Below, piece by piece: positions 6,648-13,413 of a stretch of DNA of 13,413 bases (positions are counted from its first letter, which is position 1; each line of letters starts with the position of its first letter). The notes under the pieces are model-generated. The model was not told the origin of the DNA, did no database searches, and saw only the letters and a program-made list of their open reading frames with translations. Source of the DNA: JAYODZ01 sp965660195 (GTDB lineage Bacteria; Pseudomonadota; Alphaproteobacteria; RS24); the NCBI GenBank assembly GCA_965660195.1, contig CBFHZM010000052.1:1-13413 (forward strand), read 5' to 3'. The translations under genes and the position numbers were made by a program.

Positions 6648-7077
6648 GTTTCCCGAGGCCGCATGGCAAAAAATCACGGTCCGCGTTTATTACGAGGACA
6701 CGGATTTCTCGGGCGTTGTTTACCATGCCAATTTCCTAAAATTTGCCGAGCGTGGGCGCTCTGATTATTTGCGCGCTATTGGTATTCACCACCGTGCATT
6801 AGTCGCGCGCGAGCTGCCGCTAGCTTTTGCGGTCACCGAAATGGATATTAAGTTTTTGCAGCCGGCACGGATTGATGATGAGCTCGAGGTGGCGACACGG
6901 TTTTATGATATACGTGGGGCACGCTTGCGGGCTGAGCAGGTTATTTTCCGCGACGGCGAGGTAATCTGGCATGCTAATCTAACGGCGGCGAGTATAGATT
7001 TTGCCGGCAAACCGCGGCGTTTGCCAGCTGAACTGGTGGGTTTGTTTGATCAGTTGCCGCGCGTGGCGCTTGTCTAA
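6640..7077 (+). CDS. ybgC: Tol-Pal-associated acyl-CoA thioesterase YbgC
   Basis: YbgC is a cytoplasmic hotdog-fold acyl-CoA thioesterase regularly encoded at the head of tol-pal clusters and linked to phospholipid metabolism. The 145-residue product carries the 4-hydroxybenzoyl-CoA-thioesterase-type active-site stretch VYYEDTDFSGVVYHANFLKF, with the predicted catalytic aspartate at D22 in the numbering used here. I choose the GTG at 6640 because GGAGG (6627-6631) lies eight bases upstream and the overlap with ruvB is then the compact GTGACTGA. TTG 6625 or GTG 6634 are possible in frame but are poorly placed relative to that site. It is co-transcribed with ruvB by position yet works functionally with the tol genes downstream, from which it is separated by 100 bases. 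Confidence 0.93.
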   Translation: MTEFPEAAWQKITVRVYYEDTDFSGVVYHANFLKFAERGRSDYLRAIGIHHRALVARELPLAFAVTEMDIKFLQPARIDDELEVATRFYDIRGARLRAEQVIFRDGEVIWHANLTAASIDFAGKPRRLPAELVGLFDQLPRVALV

Positions 7078-7177
7078 ATTCGCCGAATAAGTCTAAGTTC
7101 TGACACAATTATCCTCTAATCCAACATGCATTATTGTTTGAGGATTTCTGCCCATTGGTGGCACTTGGGAGGCGTAT

Positions 7178-7888
7178 ATGGATCCTGTTGTTGAGCAGTC
7201 CGGCCAATTTGTTGATCAACTCGATTTTTCTCTGATCGGTCTTTTTATGCGCGCCGATTGGGTTGTGCAGTTGGTGATGCTGGGGCTGGTGCTGGCTTCG
7301 GTGGTGACTTGGGCGATTATCTTTGAAAAATGGCGGCTTTTGAGGCGTTACAATCAATTGGCTGATAAATTCGAGCATCGCTTCTGGTCAGGTGAGTCTT
7401 TGCAAGATCTCTATAAACACGCCGAGCGCGATCAGTCGCACGCCCTGTCGCGGGTATTTGTCGCTGCGATGCGTGAATGGGGGCGCGATAATGCCGATGC
7501 ATCAACCAAGTTAAGTGAGAATACTTTGAAACGCGTCGATCGCAGTATGACTGCCGTCATTTTGGCTGATATCGCGATCATAGAAGAGCGGCTTTTGTTT
7601 CTCGCGACAGTTGGTAGTGCGGCGCCCTTTATCGGCCTGTTCGGAACGGTTTGGGGGATTATGAATAGCTTTCAAGCGATCGCCATGACCCGCGACACCA
7701 ATTTGGCGGTAGTGGCGCCAGGCATTGCCGAAGCTTTGTTTGCCACGGGGCTTGGCCTACTGGCCGCTATTCCGGCCGTGATTGCTTATAACGTGTTTTC
7801 CAACGCAGCCGCGCGCTACGGGCAGCGGCTTGATAATTTTGCCGAATATTTCATGACCTTCGTCGTGGATCGCAAAGGAAAAGCGTGA
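7178..7888 (+). CDS. tolQ: Tol-Pal system proton channel subunit TolQ
   Basis: TolQ is the inner-membrane pentameric scaffold of the TolQ/TolR proton-driven motor that energises TolA. The 236-residue protein has three predicted membrane helices: about 28-49, 139-161 (FLATVGSAAPFIGLFGTVWG, the MotA/TolQ/ExbB signature) and 179-205 (PGIAEALFATGLGLLAAIPA), with the large cytoplasmic loop between the first two. GGGAGG at 7167-7172 supports the ATG. The preceding 100 bases (7078-7177) hold no gene and no promoter I can call with confidence. tolR starts one base after the tolQ stop. The partners TolR, TolA, TolB and Pal are all nearby, which separates it from ExbB. Confidence 0.97.
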   Translation: MDPVVEQSGQFVDQLDFSLIGLFMRADWVVQLVMLGLVLASVVTWAIIFEKWRLLRRYNQLADKFEHRFWSGESLQDLYKHAERDQSHALSRVFVAAMREWGRDNADASTKLSENTLKRVDRSMTAVILADIAIIEERLLFLATVGSAAPFIGLFGTVWGIMNSFQAIAMTRDTNLAVVAPGIAEALFATGLGLLAAIPAVIAYNVFSNAAARYGQRLDNFAEYFMTFVVDRKGKA

Positions 7889-7889
7889 C

Positions 7890-8339
7890 ATGGGGGCAAA
7901 TTTTCAGACTGGCAACAGAATGCAGCCGTCGGCGCGCTTAGGCAGAAAGCGGCCTGTGTTCAACGATATCAACGTCACACCGATGGTTGATGTGATGCTG
8001 GTTTTGCTGATTGTGTTCATGGTTGCAGCTCCCTTGTTAACAGTTGGCGTGCCGGTTGATTTGCCGAAAACCCAGGCGCAAAACTTGTCTGGTGAAGATG
8101 AGCCATTGGTCATTACCATTAATGCCAAGGGAGATATTTTTCTGCAAGAAAGCGAGGTGAAGGCCAAGGCTTTGATCGCGCAGCTCAAGGCGATCACAGC
8201 TTCTGGTTACGACCAGCGTATTTATGTGCGCGGTGATCAGGCCGTCAATTATGGTCGCGTGGCTGATGTCGTGGCGCGGATTAACGCTGCAGGGTTCACG
8301 CGTGTTGCGCTCGTGACGGAGAGCAAAACGGAGCGCTGA
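7890..8339 (+). CDS. tolR: Tol-Pal system protein TolR
   Basis: TolR is the single-pass inner-membrane partner of TolQ; its periplasmic domain contacts peptidoglycan. The 149-residue product has a basic cytoplasmic N-terminus, the ExbD/TolR signature FNDINVTPMVDVMLVLLIVFMV with the proton-path aspartate D34 in the membrane helix (about 31-50), and a periplasmic domain of about 100 residues. The ATG at 7890 is used; an in-frame ATG at 7920 would give a 139-residue version with the same membrane helix and cannot be excluded. It sits one base after tolQ and eight bases before tolA. Confidence 0.96.
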   Translation: MGANFQTGNRMQPSARLGRKRPVFNDINVTPMVDVMLVLLIVFMVAAPLLTVGVPVDLPKTQAQNLSGEDEPLVITINAKGDIFLQESEVKAKALIAQLKAITASGYDQRIYVRGDQAVNYGRVADVVARINAAGFTRVALVTESKTER

Positions 8340-8346
8340 CGGTCCC

Positions 8347-9117
8347 ATGCTTGCGCATCGCGATTTGGGCATTTCTCTTCTCCTGCACGGGGTTTTTATC
8401 CTCGTGGCTTTGAACTTGGCGCCACCATTGCGGCCCGTCCCAACACAATGGCAGCCCTTACCGGTTGAGTTGGTGCCAGTGAGTGAGCTCACCCGCCTGC
8501 AGAAAAAAAATGAGGCGCCGCCGACACCGAGTGAGGATGCGGTCAAGCCTCAGCCAGCGCCGGCGAAGCCAAAACCAGTACAAAAAGCGCCACCGCCAGA
8601 GGTTGTCCCGGAAGCGAAACCAGAGACGAAACCCGAGCCAGTTCCTGAAAAGCTCAGCAAGCCCGAACCAGAGAAAATAGCGCCGCCGCCAGTTGTGGTA
8701 CCCACACCCGAACCGGAGGATCGCTTGAAGATCGATCAAATTCAGGCGCTATTGGATAAAACGCCAGACGCAGCCAAGGCACCCGAGGCGACACCAGAAG
8801 TGGCGGAGTTGACGATCAGTGAGATTGACAGTTTTCGGGCGCAAATGCGCCGTTGTTGGAGCTTTCCGAGTGGTGCCCGCGATGGCAGCGATTTGATCGT
8901 CGAGATTAGCGTCTCGTTATCGGCAACGGGTGCAGTATCGCAGGGGCCCGTGATTACCAATCGGCAGCGCCTATCCGATCCTTATTTTAGGGCGGCGGCT
9001 GAGAGTGTCTTGCGCGCCATATTACGTTGCCAGCCGTTTAACATGCCAGTTGAAAAATATGAACATTGGCGCGATCTAGAGCTTCGCTTCGACCCACGTC
9101 ATATGCTAGGAGAATAG
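8347..9117 (+). CDS. tolA: TolA-type energy transducer, proline-rich form
   Basis: TolA spans the periplasm and passes TolQR energy to TolB and Pal. This 256-residue protein is much shorter than E. coli TolA (about 420). It has one N-terminal membrane helix (about 7-26) containing the SxxxH motif (S10, H14) shared by TolA and TonB. A long extended linker rich in P, E and K follows (about 53-125, including many KP and EP dipeptides), replacing the alanine-rich helix of the enterobacterial protein. The C-terminal globular domain (about 155-256) carries two cysteines, C170 (RRCWSFPSGA) and C228 (LRCQPFNMP), likely a disulfide as in E. coli TolA domain III, and ends FDPRHMLGE. The compact proline-rich form is usual in alphaproteobacteria. 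The ribosome binding site is weak, so coupling to tolR is likely. Without the tol context it could be mistaken for TonB. Confidence 0.92.
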   Translation: MLAHRDLGISLLLHGVFILVALNLAPPLRPVPTQWQPLPVELVPVSELTRLQKKNEAPPTPSEDAVKPQPAPAKPKPVQKAPPPEVVPEAKPETKPEPVPEKLSKPEPEKIAPPPVVVPTPEPEDRLKIDQIQALLDKTPDAAKAPEATPEVAELTISEIDSFRAQMRRCWSFPSGARDGSDLIVEISVSLSATGAVSQGPVITNRQRLSDPYFRAAAESVLRAILRCQPFNMPVEKYEHWRDLELRFDPRHMLGE

Positions 9118-9120
9118 ATT

Positions 9121-10437
9121 ATGTTTAGTTTACATGCCGTGAAAGCCCGTTTTTGGTTCGCAGCGACCCTGCTCTATTTTATGTCGCTCGGCGCTGGGCA
9201 GGCAGTTTTAAAAATCGACATTACGCAGGGTAATGTTGATCCTTTGCCGATCGCTATTCTTGATTTCGATGGTGAGCGAGAAGTCGGCGCCAATATTGCC
9301 AATTTGATCACCGCAGATCTTGAGCGAACCGGCCTGTTCCGCCCCGTGAACCGCGATGCCTTTATTCAGACATCGGTTGCCATTAACGAGCGTCCGCGGT
9401 TTGGCGATTGGCGCATCATCAATACCTTAGCGCTGGTGACAGGGCGGGCGACGCTCGAAAGTGATGGCCGCCTGCGGGTTGAGTTCAGACTATGGGATGT
9501 GGTGGCGCAGCAGCAAATGAGTGGCTTGCAATTTTACACCAGTGGCGAAAATTGGCGCCGTATTGGTCATCTCGTAGCTGACGCTATTTATGAGCGGCTG
9601 ACAGGCGAGCGGGGCTATTTTGACACGCGGATTGTGTTTGTTGCCGAAAGCGGCGAGAAAAATCGCCGCGTTAAGCGCCTCGCGGTGATGGATCAGGATG
9701 GTTATAATGAGCGACAGTTAACAAGCGGGCAGGGGCTGGCTTTGACACCGCGCTTCAGCCCAACGCGACAAGAGATTGCTTATCTATCATTTTATCAAAA
9801 TAAACCGAGGGTTTACTTGCTGAACTTGGAAACCGGTCAGCAAGAAGTTGTTGGCGATTTCCCCGGCATGACTTTCGCGCCGCGCTTTTCGCCCGACGGG
9901 GGCAAAATTATTATGAGCCTCGAGCGCAACGGTAACTCTAATATCTATACGCTTGATCTACGGACGCGGGAGACCCGACGTCTGACTTCGTCGGTGGCGA
10001 TTGATACAGCGCCAAGCTATTCTCCCGATGGCCGCGAAATCGTTTTCGAGAGCGATCGATTGGGTACGCAGCAATTATTTGTGATGGATGCAAATGGGCG
10101 TAATGCCCGGCGTATCAGCTATGGTAAAGGGCGTTATGGCACACCGGTTTGGTCGCCGCGAGGCGATCTAATAGCCTTTACGAAAACCTATAAGGGGCGT
10201 TTTTTGATCGGCGTTATGAAGCCCGACGGTACTGGTGAGCGCATTTTAACCGAGGGCTTTCATAATGAAGGGCCAAGCTGGGCGCCCAATGGTCGCGTTA
10301 TTGCTTTTTTCCGCGAGACCGAAGGCGCGTCTGGCGGTCCGTCTTTGTGGACGGTCGACTTAACGGGCTATAATGAGCGCCCGTTGAAGACCACGAATTT
10401 TGCCTCTGACCCAGCGTGGTCGCCACTTAATAGATAG
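9121..10437 (+). CDS. tolB: Tol-Pal system beta-propeller protein TolB
   Basis: TolB is a periplasmic protein that binds Pal and is displaced from it by TolA, releasing Pal to hold the outer membrane to peptidoglycan. The 438-residue product has a signal peptide with a hydrophobic core FWFAATLLYF and probable cleavage after GQA (residue 28), leaving VLKIDITQG as the flexible TolA-binding N-terminus. An alpha/beta domain (about 40-165) is followed by a beta-propeller whose repeats are easily seen as LTPRFSPTRQEIAYLSF, FAPRFSPDGGKIIMSL, APSYSPDGREIVFES, GTPVWSPRGDLIAFTK, GPSWAPNGRVIAFFR and a last DPAWSPLNR. AGGAGA at 9108-9113, overlapping the tolA stop region, sets the ATG. It is the last gene of the tight tolQRAB run; a 132-base spacer separates it from pal. 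Confidence 0.97.
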   Translation: MFSLHAVKARFWFAATLLYFMSLGAGQAVLKIDITQGNVDPLPIAILDFDGEREVGANIANLITADLERTGLFRPVNRDAFIQTSVAINERPRFGDWRIINTLALVTGRATLESDGRLRVEFRLWDVVAQQQMSGLQFYTSGENWRRIGHLVADAIYERLTGERGYFDTRIVFVAESGEKNRRVKRLAVMDQDGYNERQLTSGQGLALTPRFSPTRQEIAYLSFYQNKPRVYLLNLETGQQEVVGDFPGMTFAPRFSPDGGKIIMSLERNGNSNIYTLDLRTRETRRLTSSVAIDTAPSYSPDGREIVFESDRLGTQQLFVMDANGRNARRISYGKGRYGTPVWSPRGDLIAFTKTYKGRFLIGVMKPDGTGERILTEGFHNEGPSWAPNGRVIAFFRETEGASGGPSLWTVDLTGYNERPLKTTNFASDPAWSPLNR

Positions 10438-10474
10438 AACGTAACGAAACAATTTATTTTGTTCTCTGTAATAA

Positions 10475-10502
10475 TTGCATTTTTGGATTATTTTGCTATA
10501 AG
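10475..10502 (+). promoter_or_regulatory. Predicted promoter of pal
   Basis: In the AT-rich 132-base spacer between tolB and pal, TTGCAT (10475-10480) and TATAAG (10497-10502, 5 of 6 consensus bases) are 16 bases apart. Transcription would start near 10509 and give a leader of about 60 bases before pal. It suggests pal can be made independently of tolQRAB, sensible for an abundant lipoprotein. Consensus match only. Confidence 0.5.
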
Positions 10503-10569
10503 CAGGGAATTAGGGCGAGCACTTAACAAAATTTAAATATTTGAGCCTTTTACTTCTCAGGAGTTTGGT

Positions 10570-11052
10570 ATGAAGAGGGACATGATGAAAAATTTACTAA
10601 CTATTGGTCTTTTGACCATCGCGCTGGCAGCTTGTGGGCAAAAAGCATCGACGTCATCGGGAAGTTCAATGGGCGGTGTCAGCAGCGAGTCTCAGGCCTC
10701 AGAAGCGGGTTATCTGTCCGATAACGTTTTGGATCGTGTGTTCTTCGACACAGATCAGTCGTCGCTATCTTCGGATGCACGGAATATCCTCCGCGCGCAA
10801 GCTAGCTGGTTGAAGTCAAATTCAAGTTTGAGTGTTGTTATTGAAGGTCACGCCGATGAGCGCGGGACGCGCGACTACAACCTCGCCCTTGGTGCTCGTC
10901 GGGCAACAGCTGTTCGTGACGCGCTCATGAGCTACGGCGTATCGGGTAGCCAAATTGCCACGATTTCTTATGGTAAAGAGCGTCCTGTATCGCTGTGCTC
11001 GGAAGATCGCTGCTGGTCGAAAAACCGCCGCGCGGTTACGACCATCCGCTAG
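10570..11052 (+). CDS. pal: Peptidoglycan-associated lipoprotein Pal
   Basis: Pal is an outer-membrane lipoprotein that binds meso-diaminopimelate in peptidoglycan and TolB in the periplasm. The 160-residue precursor has a lipoprotein signal ending in the lipobox LAAC, so the lipidated cysteine is C22; G23 and Q24 follow, with no aspartate at +2, consistent with outer-membrane delivery. A short serine/glycine-rich linker leads to the OmpA-like domain (about 54-160) with VFFDTDQSSLSSDA, the peptidoglycan-binding EGHADERGTRDYNLALGARRA (E92 to A112), ISYGKERP and the terminal NRRAV. A cysteine pair (C143, C148) is present near the end. The ATG at 10570 has AGGAG (10559-10563) six bases upstream; ATGs at 10582 and 10585 are in frame but have no better site. 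It ends 20 bases before a strong terminator. Confidence 0.96.
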   Translation: MKRDMMKNLLTIGLLTIALAACGQKASTSSGSSMGGVSSESQASEAGYLSDNVLDRVFFDTDQSSLSSDARNILRAQASWLKSNSSLSVVIEGHADERGTRDYNLALGARRATAVRDALMSYGVSGSQIATISYGKERPVSLCSEDRCWSKNRRAVTTIR

Positions 11053-11072
11053 AACGCAAGGTTCAGATCATC

Positions 11073-11100
11073 AAAGGCACCCCCAGTGGGTGCCTTTTTT
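11073..11100 (+). terminator. Intrinsic terminator after pal
   Basis: The stem AAAGGCACCC (11073-11082) pairs perfectly with GGGTGCCTTT (11088-11097) around a five-base loop and runs into a six-T tract (11095-11100). It lies 20 bases past the pal stop codon. This is the clearest Rho-independent terminator in the window and should end the tol-pal transcript, so cpoB presumably needs its own promoter or read-through. Confidence 0.9.
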
Positions 11101-11105
11101 GTGTC

Positions 11106-11135
11106 ACACTTACCCTGTAGGCGTGGGGTACGTGT
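11106..11135 (+). other. Imperfect hairpin in the cpoB leader
   Basis: ACAC (11106-11109) and TACCC (11111-11115) pair with GGGTA (11126-11130) and GTGT (11132-11135), with one T/C mismatch and a 10-base loop. It starts six bases after the T-tract of the pal terminator and is not followed by a T-run, so it is not a second terminator. Function unknown; it could be chance. Confidence 0.35.
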
Positions 11136-11198
11136 CTCAGGGCTGGTATTTTGTGTGGTTTTTTATCATAGTCGGCTAAGAACGCGGTTGCGTTGATA

Positions 11199-11223
11199 CC
11201 CCACCGTTTGGCATTCGGTGGGG
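11199..11223 (+). other. Strong hairpin just upstream of the cpoB ribosome binding site
   Basis: CCCCACCG (11199-11206) pairs perfectly with CGGTGGGG (11216-11223) around a nine-base loop; seven of eight pairs are G-C. Only four T residues follow (11226-11229), so it could act as a weak terminator or attenuator, as an mRNA-stabilising 5' structure, or as a processing site. It ends eight bases before the cpoB ribosome binding site GGAGGG (11232-11237). The pairing is certain; any role is inferred. Confidence 0.55.
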
Positions 11224-11243
11224 GCTTTTGCGGAGGGTCTTTT

Positions 11244-12335
11244 ATGATGCGTGTGTCATTTGCTATTGTAATTTTAGGGCTGGGCATGCTGTGGGAACAG
11301 CCTGCTCGCGCGCAGCAACTACCGAGCGAGTCGAGCGCGACCATTATAAACGAGTTACCAGCAGATATGACTGCGGTTTCAGCGGACGGCGCGTCATCGA
11401 CTGAGGCACTAAATGAAGCTCTTGCCCTGCGGCTGATGCGCATCGAGCAGCTAATTCGGGCCCAGCAAAACCTTGGTCGTGGGGCGGACTTTCCGCCGGA
11501 CATGGCGGCGCGGCTTGACCGCATTGAGGCGCGGCTGGATGGCCTAGCACTAGCACCGATGCAACAAGATAACGGCCCGTTAGCCGTCGGGTCGACGAGC
11601 GCGCCGATGGACGATCAGACCTCAGCCGACCTTCGGGTTCGGTTGACGACGCTCGAGGATTCGGTGCGGCGTATCGAAGGGCAAACAGACGAGATCTTGC
11701 GCCTCGTGCAACGCCTCGAAGAAGCCAATCAGCGGGCCGCAGCTGACATGGAATTTCGTTTTCAAGCGCTTGAAGCGCGCGCCCATCAGCAACAAAACGC
11801 AACCTCGGATGAACCGTTAGTGATCGGCCGTATTCCGGCGCCAGAGCCAGTGACGGGTGAAGGCGAGGTGATGCCAACAGAAGGCCCACTGGTCGGAGAG
11901 CAAGTCGATTTGATCCCCGTACCGACAGAGAATGAACCTTTGGCCGATCCCAATAAGCTTTATGACCGCGGTCTTGCCTCATTGCGGGCTGGTAAATATG
12001 CCGCGGCGCGGAGGGATTTTCTCGATCTCCTGAAGAATTATCCGAAGCATAAGCGGGCTGGACATGCTCAATATTGGCTCGGCGAGAGCTACTATGTTGA
12101 GCGCGATTTCAAGCAAGCGGCGCAGGCATTTTTGAACGGCTATACAACCTATGCTGAAAGCGACAAGGCGCCAGATAGCTTGCTCAAGCTGGCCATGAGT
12201 TTGAGTGCGTTGGAACAAAAATCCGCCGCATGCGACGCTTTCGCCGACCTTTTGGTGAAGTTCCCCAATGCCTCAAGCGCTGTCCGCCAGCGGGCCGCTA
12301 ATGAACAAAAACGTGCCGGCTGCAAAATCAGCTAA
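11244..12335 (+). CDS. cpoB: Tol-Pal coordinator CpoB (YbgF)
   Basis: CpoB is a periplasmic protein that links Tol-Pal activity with peptidoglycan synthesis by PBP1B/LpoB during constriction in E. coli. I start it at ATG 11244, where GGAGGG (11232-11237) lies six bases upstream; the adjacent ATG 11247 is equally in frame. This gives 363 residues with a Sec signal peptide (hydrophobic core around VSFAIVILGLGML) and likely cleavage ARA|QQ after residue 23. Two predicted coiled-coil segments follow (about 52-90 and 125-180). After a proline/glutamate-rich linker comes a C-terminal TPR region (about 237-363) beginning NKLYDRGLASLRAGKY, with the paired cysteines C330 and C360. It is longer than E. 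coli CpoB (about 263), mainly because of the coiled-coil and linker regions, as in other alphaproteobacteria. An upstream in-frame TTG (11193) lies across the hairpin and is rejected as a start. Confidence 0.94.
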   Translation: MMRVSFAIVILGLGMLWEQPARAQQLPSESSATIINELPADMTAVSADGASSTEALNEALALRLMRIEQLIRAQQNLGRGADFPPDMAARLDRIEARLDGLALAPMQQDNGPLAVGSTSAPMDDQTSADLRVRLTTLEDSVRRIEGQTDEILRLVQRLEEANQRAAADMEFRFQALEARAHQQQNATSDEPLVIGRIPAPEPVTGEGEVMPTEGPLVGEQVDLIPVPTENEPLADPNKLYDRGLASLRAGKYAAARRDFLDLLKNYPKHKRAGHAQYWLGESYYVERDFKQAAQAFLNGYTTYAESDKAPDSLLKLAMSLSALEQKSAACDAFADLLVKFPNASSAVRQRAANEQKRAGCKIS

Positions 12336-13413
12336 AACGCTGACGCCCTCAGCTTTTTTGAAGCGTTTGCGATCGCTGCAAAATGTGGCGCATTACGGGC
12401 TTGCGGTATCAGGTGGTGCCGACAGCATGGCCATGCTTTATCTCGCTAGTCGCGCACAAAAGCTAAGAGGCGCGCCCCGCTTTACCGTGTTTACCGTTGA
12501 TCACGGGCTGAGACCTGAAGCTCGAGAAGAGGCCAAAATGGTGTCGCGTCTATGTCGTCGCCTAGACCTGCCCTGCAAAATCCTGCTTTGGCATGATGGA
12601 CGGGGTGGGCCCGCTCTTCAGGCGCGGGCAAGACAAGCTCGCTATGAGCTTATGGCGGCCGCCTGTCGGCAAAAGAAAATTACCGCTTTGGTTACAGCGC
12701 ATCACGCCGTTGATCAGATGGAAACCCTATTGATGCGTTTGGCGCGTGGCTCTGATCTAACGGGTTTGCGCGGTATGCTAGGCCGCCGCCAGCATGGTGA
12801 TGTTACCATTCTGCGCCCCTTGCTGGATCAAATGCCCGCAACTCTACGAGCGCTTTGCGAGCGTCACGAGATCAGTTTTGTGTCGGATCCGAGTAATGAT
12901 GACGATACTTTCGAGCGTGTGCGGTGGCGCCAAACTGCCCTGCAAATCTTTAAAACCGGTCTTTCGGCTGAGAGCTTAGACATTAGCACTGCGCGTCTTG
13001 CCGCGATCGATGATGACCTGGACATCATGGTTGATGATTTTATTCAACGCCAAGAGGTGATCAAGCCGTCTGGGGTGGCCTGTATTCCGAGGGCAAGCTT
13101 CACGGCACTGCCGAAAACCTTAAAACGTCGCTTACTACAGCGTTTGCTCGGTTGGATTGGCGGGCAAGCCTATCCAATAGCCGCCAGCACGATCGAGAGC
13201 TTGTCTCAGGCGCTCAATGCGGGCGAGGTCAGAGGTCGCACACTGGCGGGGTGTTTAATTCGGCCGCGCCGATCGGTCATTTTAATAGGTCGCGAATATG
13301 CTGCGGTTGCGGCGTTGGCGGTGCCTGCGACAGGGCGCCAGGTGTCGTGGGATGGGCGGTTTACTGTGTCATGCCGGCGCAAGTTTCCAGTGGGTGCCGA
13401 GGTCAGGGTGCTC
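12301..13413 (+). CDS. tilS: tRNA(Ile)-lysidine synthetase TilS (3' end beyond the window)
   Basis: TilS uses ATP and lysine to convert C34 of the CAU anticodon in tRNA-Ile2 to lysidine, so that the tRNA reads AUA and is charged with isoleucine. From ATG 12301 there are 371 open codons to the window end. Motifs are the PP-loop SGGADS (37-42), VDHGLRPEA (66-74), the ARQARY block (110-115), HHAVDQMETLLMRLARGS (134-151) and DPSNDDDTFERVRWR, which together are diagnostic of TilS. The start is uncertain: ATG 12301 overlaps cpoB by 35 bases and lacks a clear ribosome binding site; GTG 12313 (23-base overlap) is an alternative, and TTG 12358 would remove residues ahead of the PP-loop domain. The C-terminal domain is only partly present. 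In related genomes ftsH usually follows. Confidence 0.96.
   Translation, partial: MNKNVPAAKSAKTLTPSAFLKRLRSLQNVAHYGLAVSGGADSMAMLYLASRAQKLRGAPRFTVFTVDHGLRPEAREEAKMVSRLCRRLDLPCKILLWHDGRGGPALQARARQARYELMAAACRQKKITALVTAHHAVDQMETLLMRLARGSDLTGLRGMLGRRQHGDVTILRPLLDQMPATLRALCERHEISFVSDPSNDDDTFERVRWRQTALQIFKTGLSAESLDISTARLAAIDDDLDIMVDDFIQRQEVIKPSGVACIPRASFTALPKTLKRRLLQRLLGWIGGQAYPIAASTIESLSQALNAGEVRGRTLAGCLIRPRRSVILIGREYAAVAALAVPATGRQVSWDGRFTVSCRRKFPVGAEVRVL

Noticed and set aside
8458..8739. Tryptophan/arginine-rich frame antisense to tolA
   Set aside because: It is the mirror of the proline/lysine/glutamate repeats of the TolA spacer; codon bias on the other strand explains its composition.
10446..10464. 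Possible terminator after tolB
   Set aside because: GAAACAA and TTGTTC pair only through A-T-rich bases with a bulge, and no T-run follows directly; too weak to call.
11193..11243. TTG 11193 as the cpoB start
   Set aside because: It would translate through the strong hairpin and give a glycine-rich N-terminus before the signal peptide. ATG 11244 has GGAGGG six bases upstream.

Overview
This window looks like a core chromosomal segment from an alphaproteobacterium. The order is tkt, a small coiled-coil gene, zapA, 6S RNA, 5-formyltetrahydrofolate cyclo-ligase, ymdB-type phosphoesterase, yebC, ruvCAB, ybgC, tolQRAB, pal, cpoB (ybgF), tilS. That order, the short proline-rich TolA and the HSADALA version of the RuvC active site all fit Rhodospirillales/Rhizobiales-like genomes. 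Base composition is moderate and even, and I see no insertion sequence, prophage, CRISPR array or tRNA. The genus cannot be named from this sequence.

Layout. Bases 1-1111 (minus strand) hold the N-terminal ~370 codons of transketolase, with its own predicted promoter in the divergent spacer 1112-1397. Everything after that is on the plus strand. First comes a cell-division pair (an 86-residue coiled-coil protein overlapping zapA by 8 bases), then 6S RNA, which sits only about 18-20 bases upstream of the cyclo-ligase gene, and a ymdB-like gene 3 bases further on. A 93-base gap leads to yebC, ruvC, ruvA, ruvB and ybgC, which are tightly spaced or overlapping (4, 4 and 8 bases) and probably form one transcription unit. 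After a 100-base gap come tolQ, tolR, tolA and tolB with spacers of 1-7 bases. A 132-base AT-rich spacer with a good promoter match precedes pal, which ends in a strong intrinsic terminator. A structured ~140-base leader precedes cpoB, which overlaps tilS by up to 35 bases; tilS runs off the window.

How the genes fit together. ybgC-tolQRAB-pal-cpoB encode the trans-envelope Tol-Pal machine: the TolQ/TolR proton channel, the TolA energy transducer, TolB and Pal at the outer-membrane/peptidoglycan side, and CpoB as coordinator with wall synthesis. It works in envelope constriction at division. zapA and its coiled-coil neighbour act on the cytoplasmic side of the same process (Z-ring organisation). 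ruvCAB resolves Holliday junctions. tkt and the cyclo-ligase serve pentose phosphate and folate one-carbon metabolism. 6S RNA modulates housekeeping RNA polymerase, and tilS modifies tRNA-Ile2.

I do not find a clearly undescribed system. The features most worth a second look are the cpoB leader (two hairpins and a possible aromatic-rich short peptide), the near-continuous coiled coil translationally coupled to zapA, and the apparently terminator-less junction between 6S RNA and the cyclo-ligase gene.
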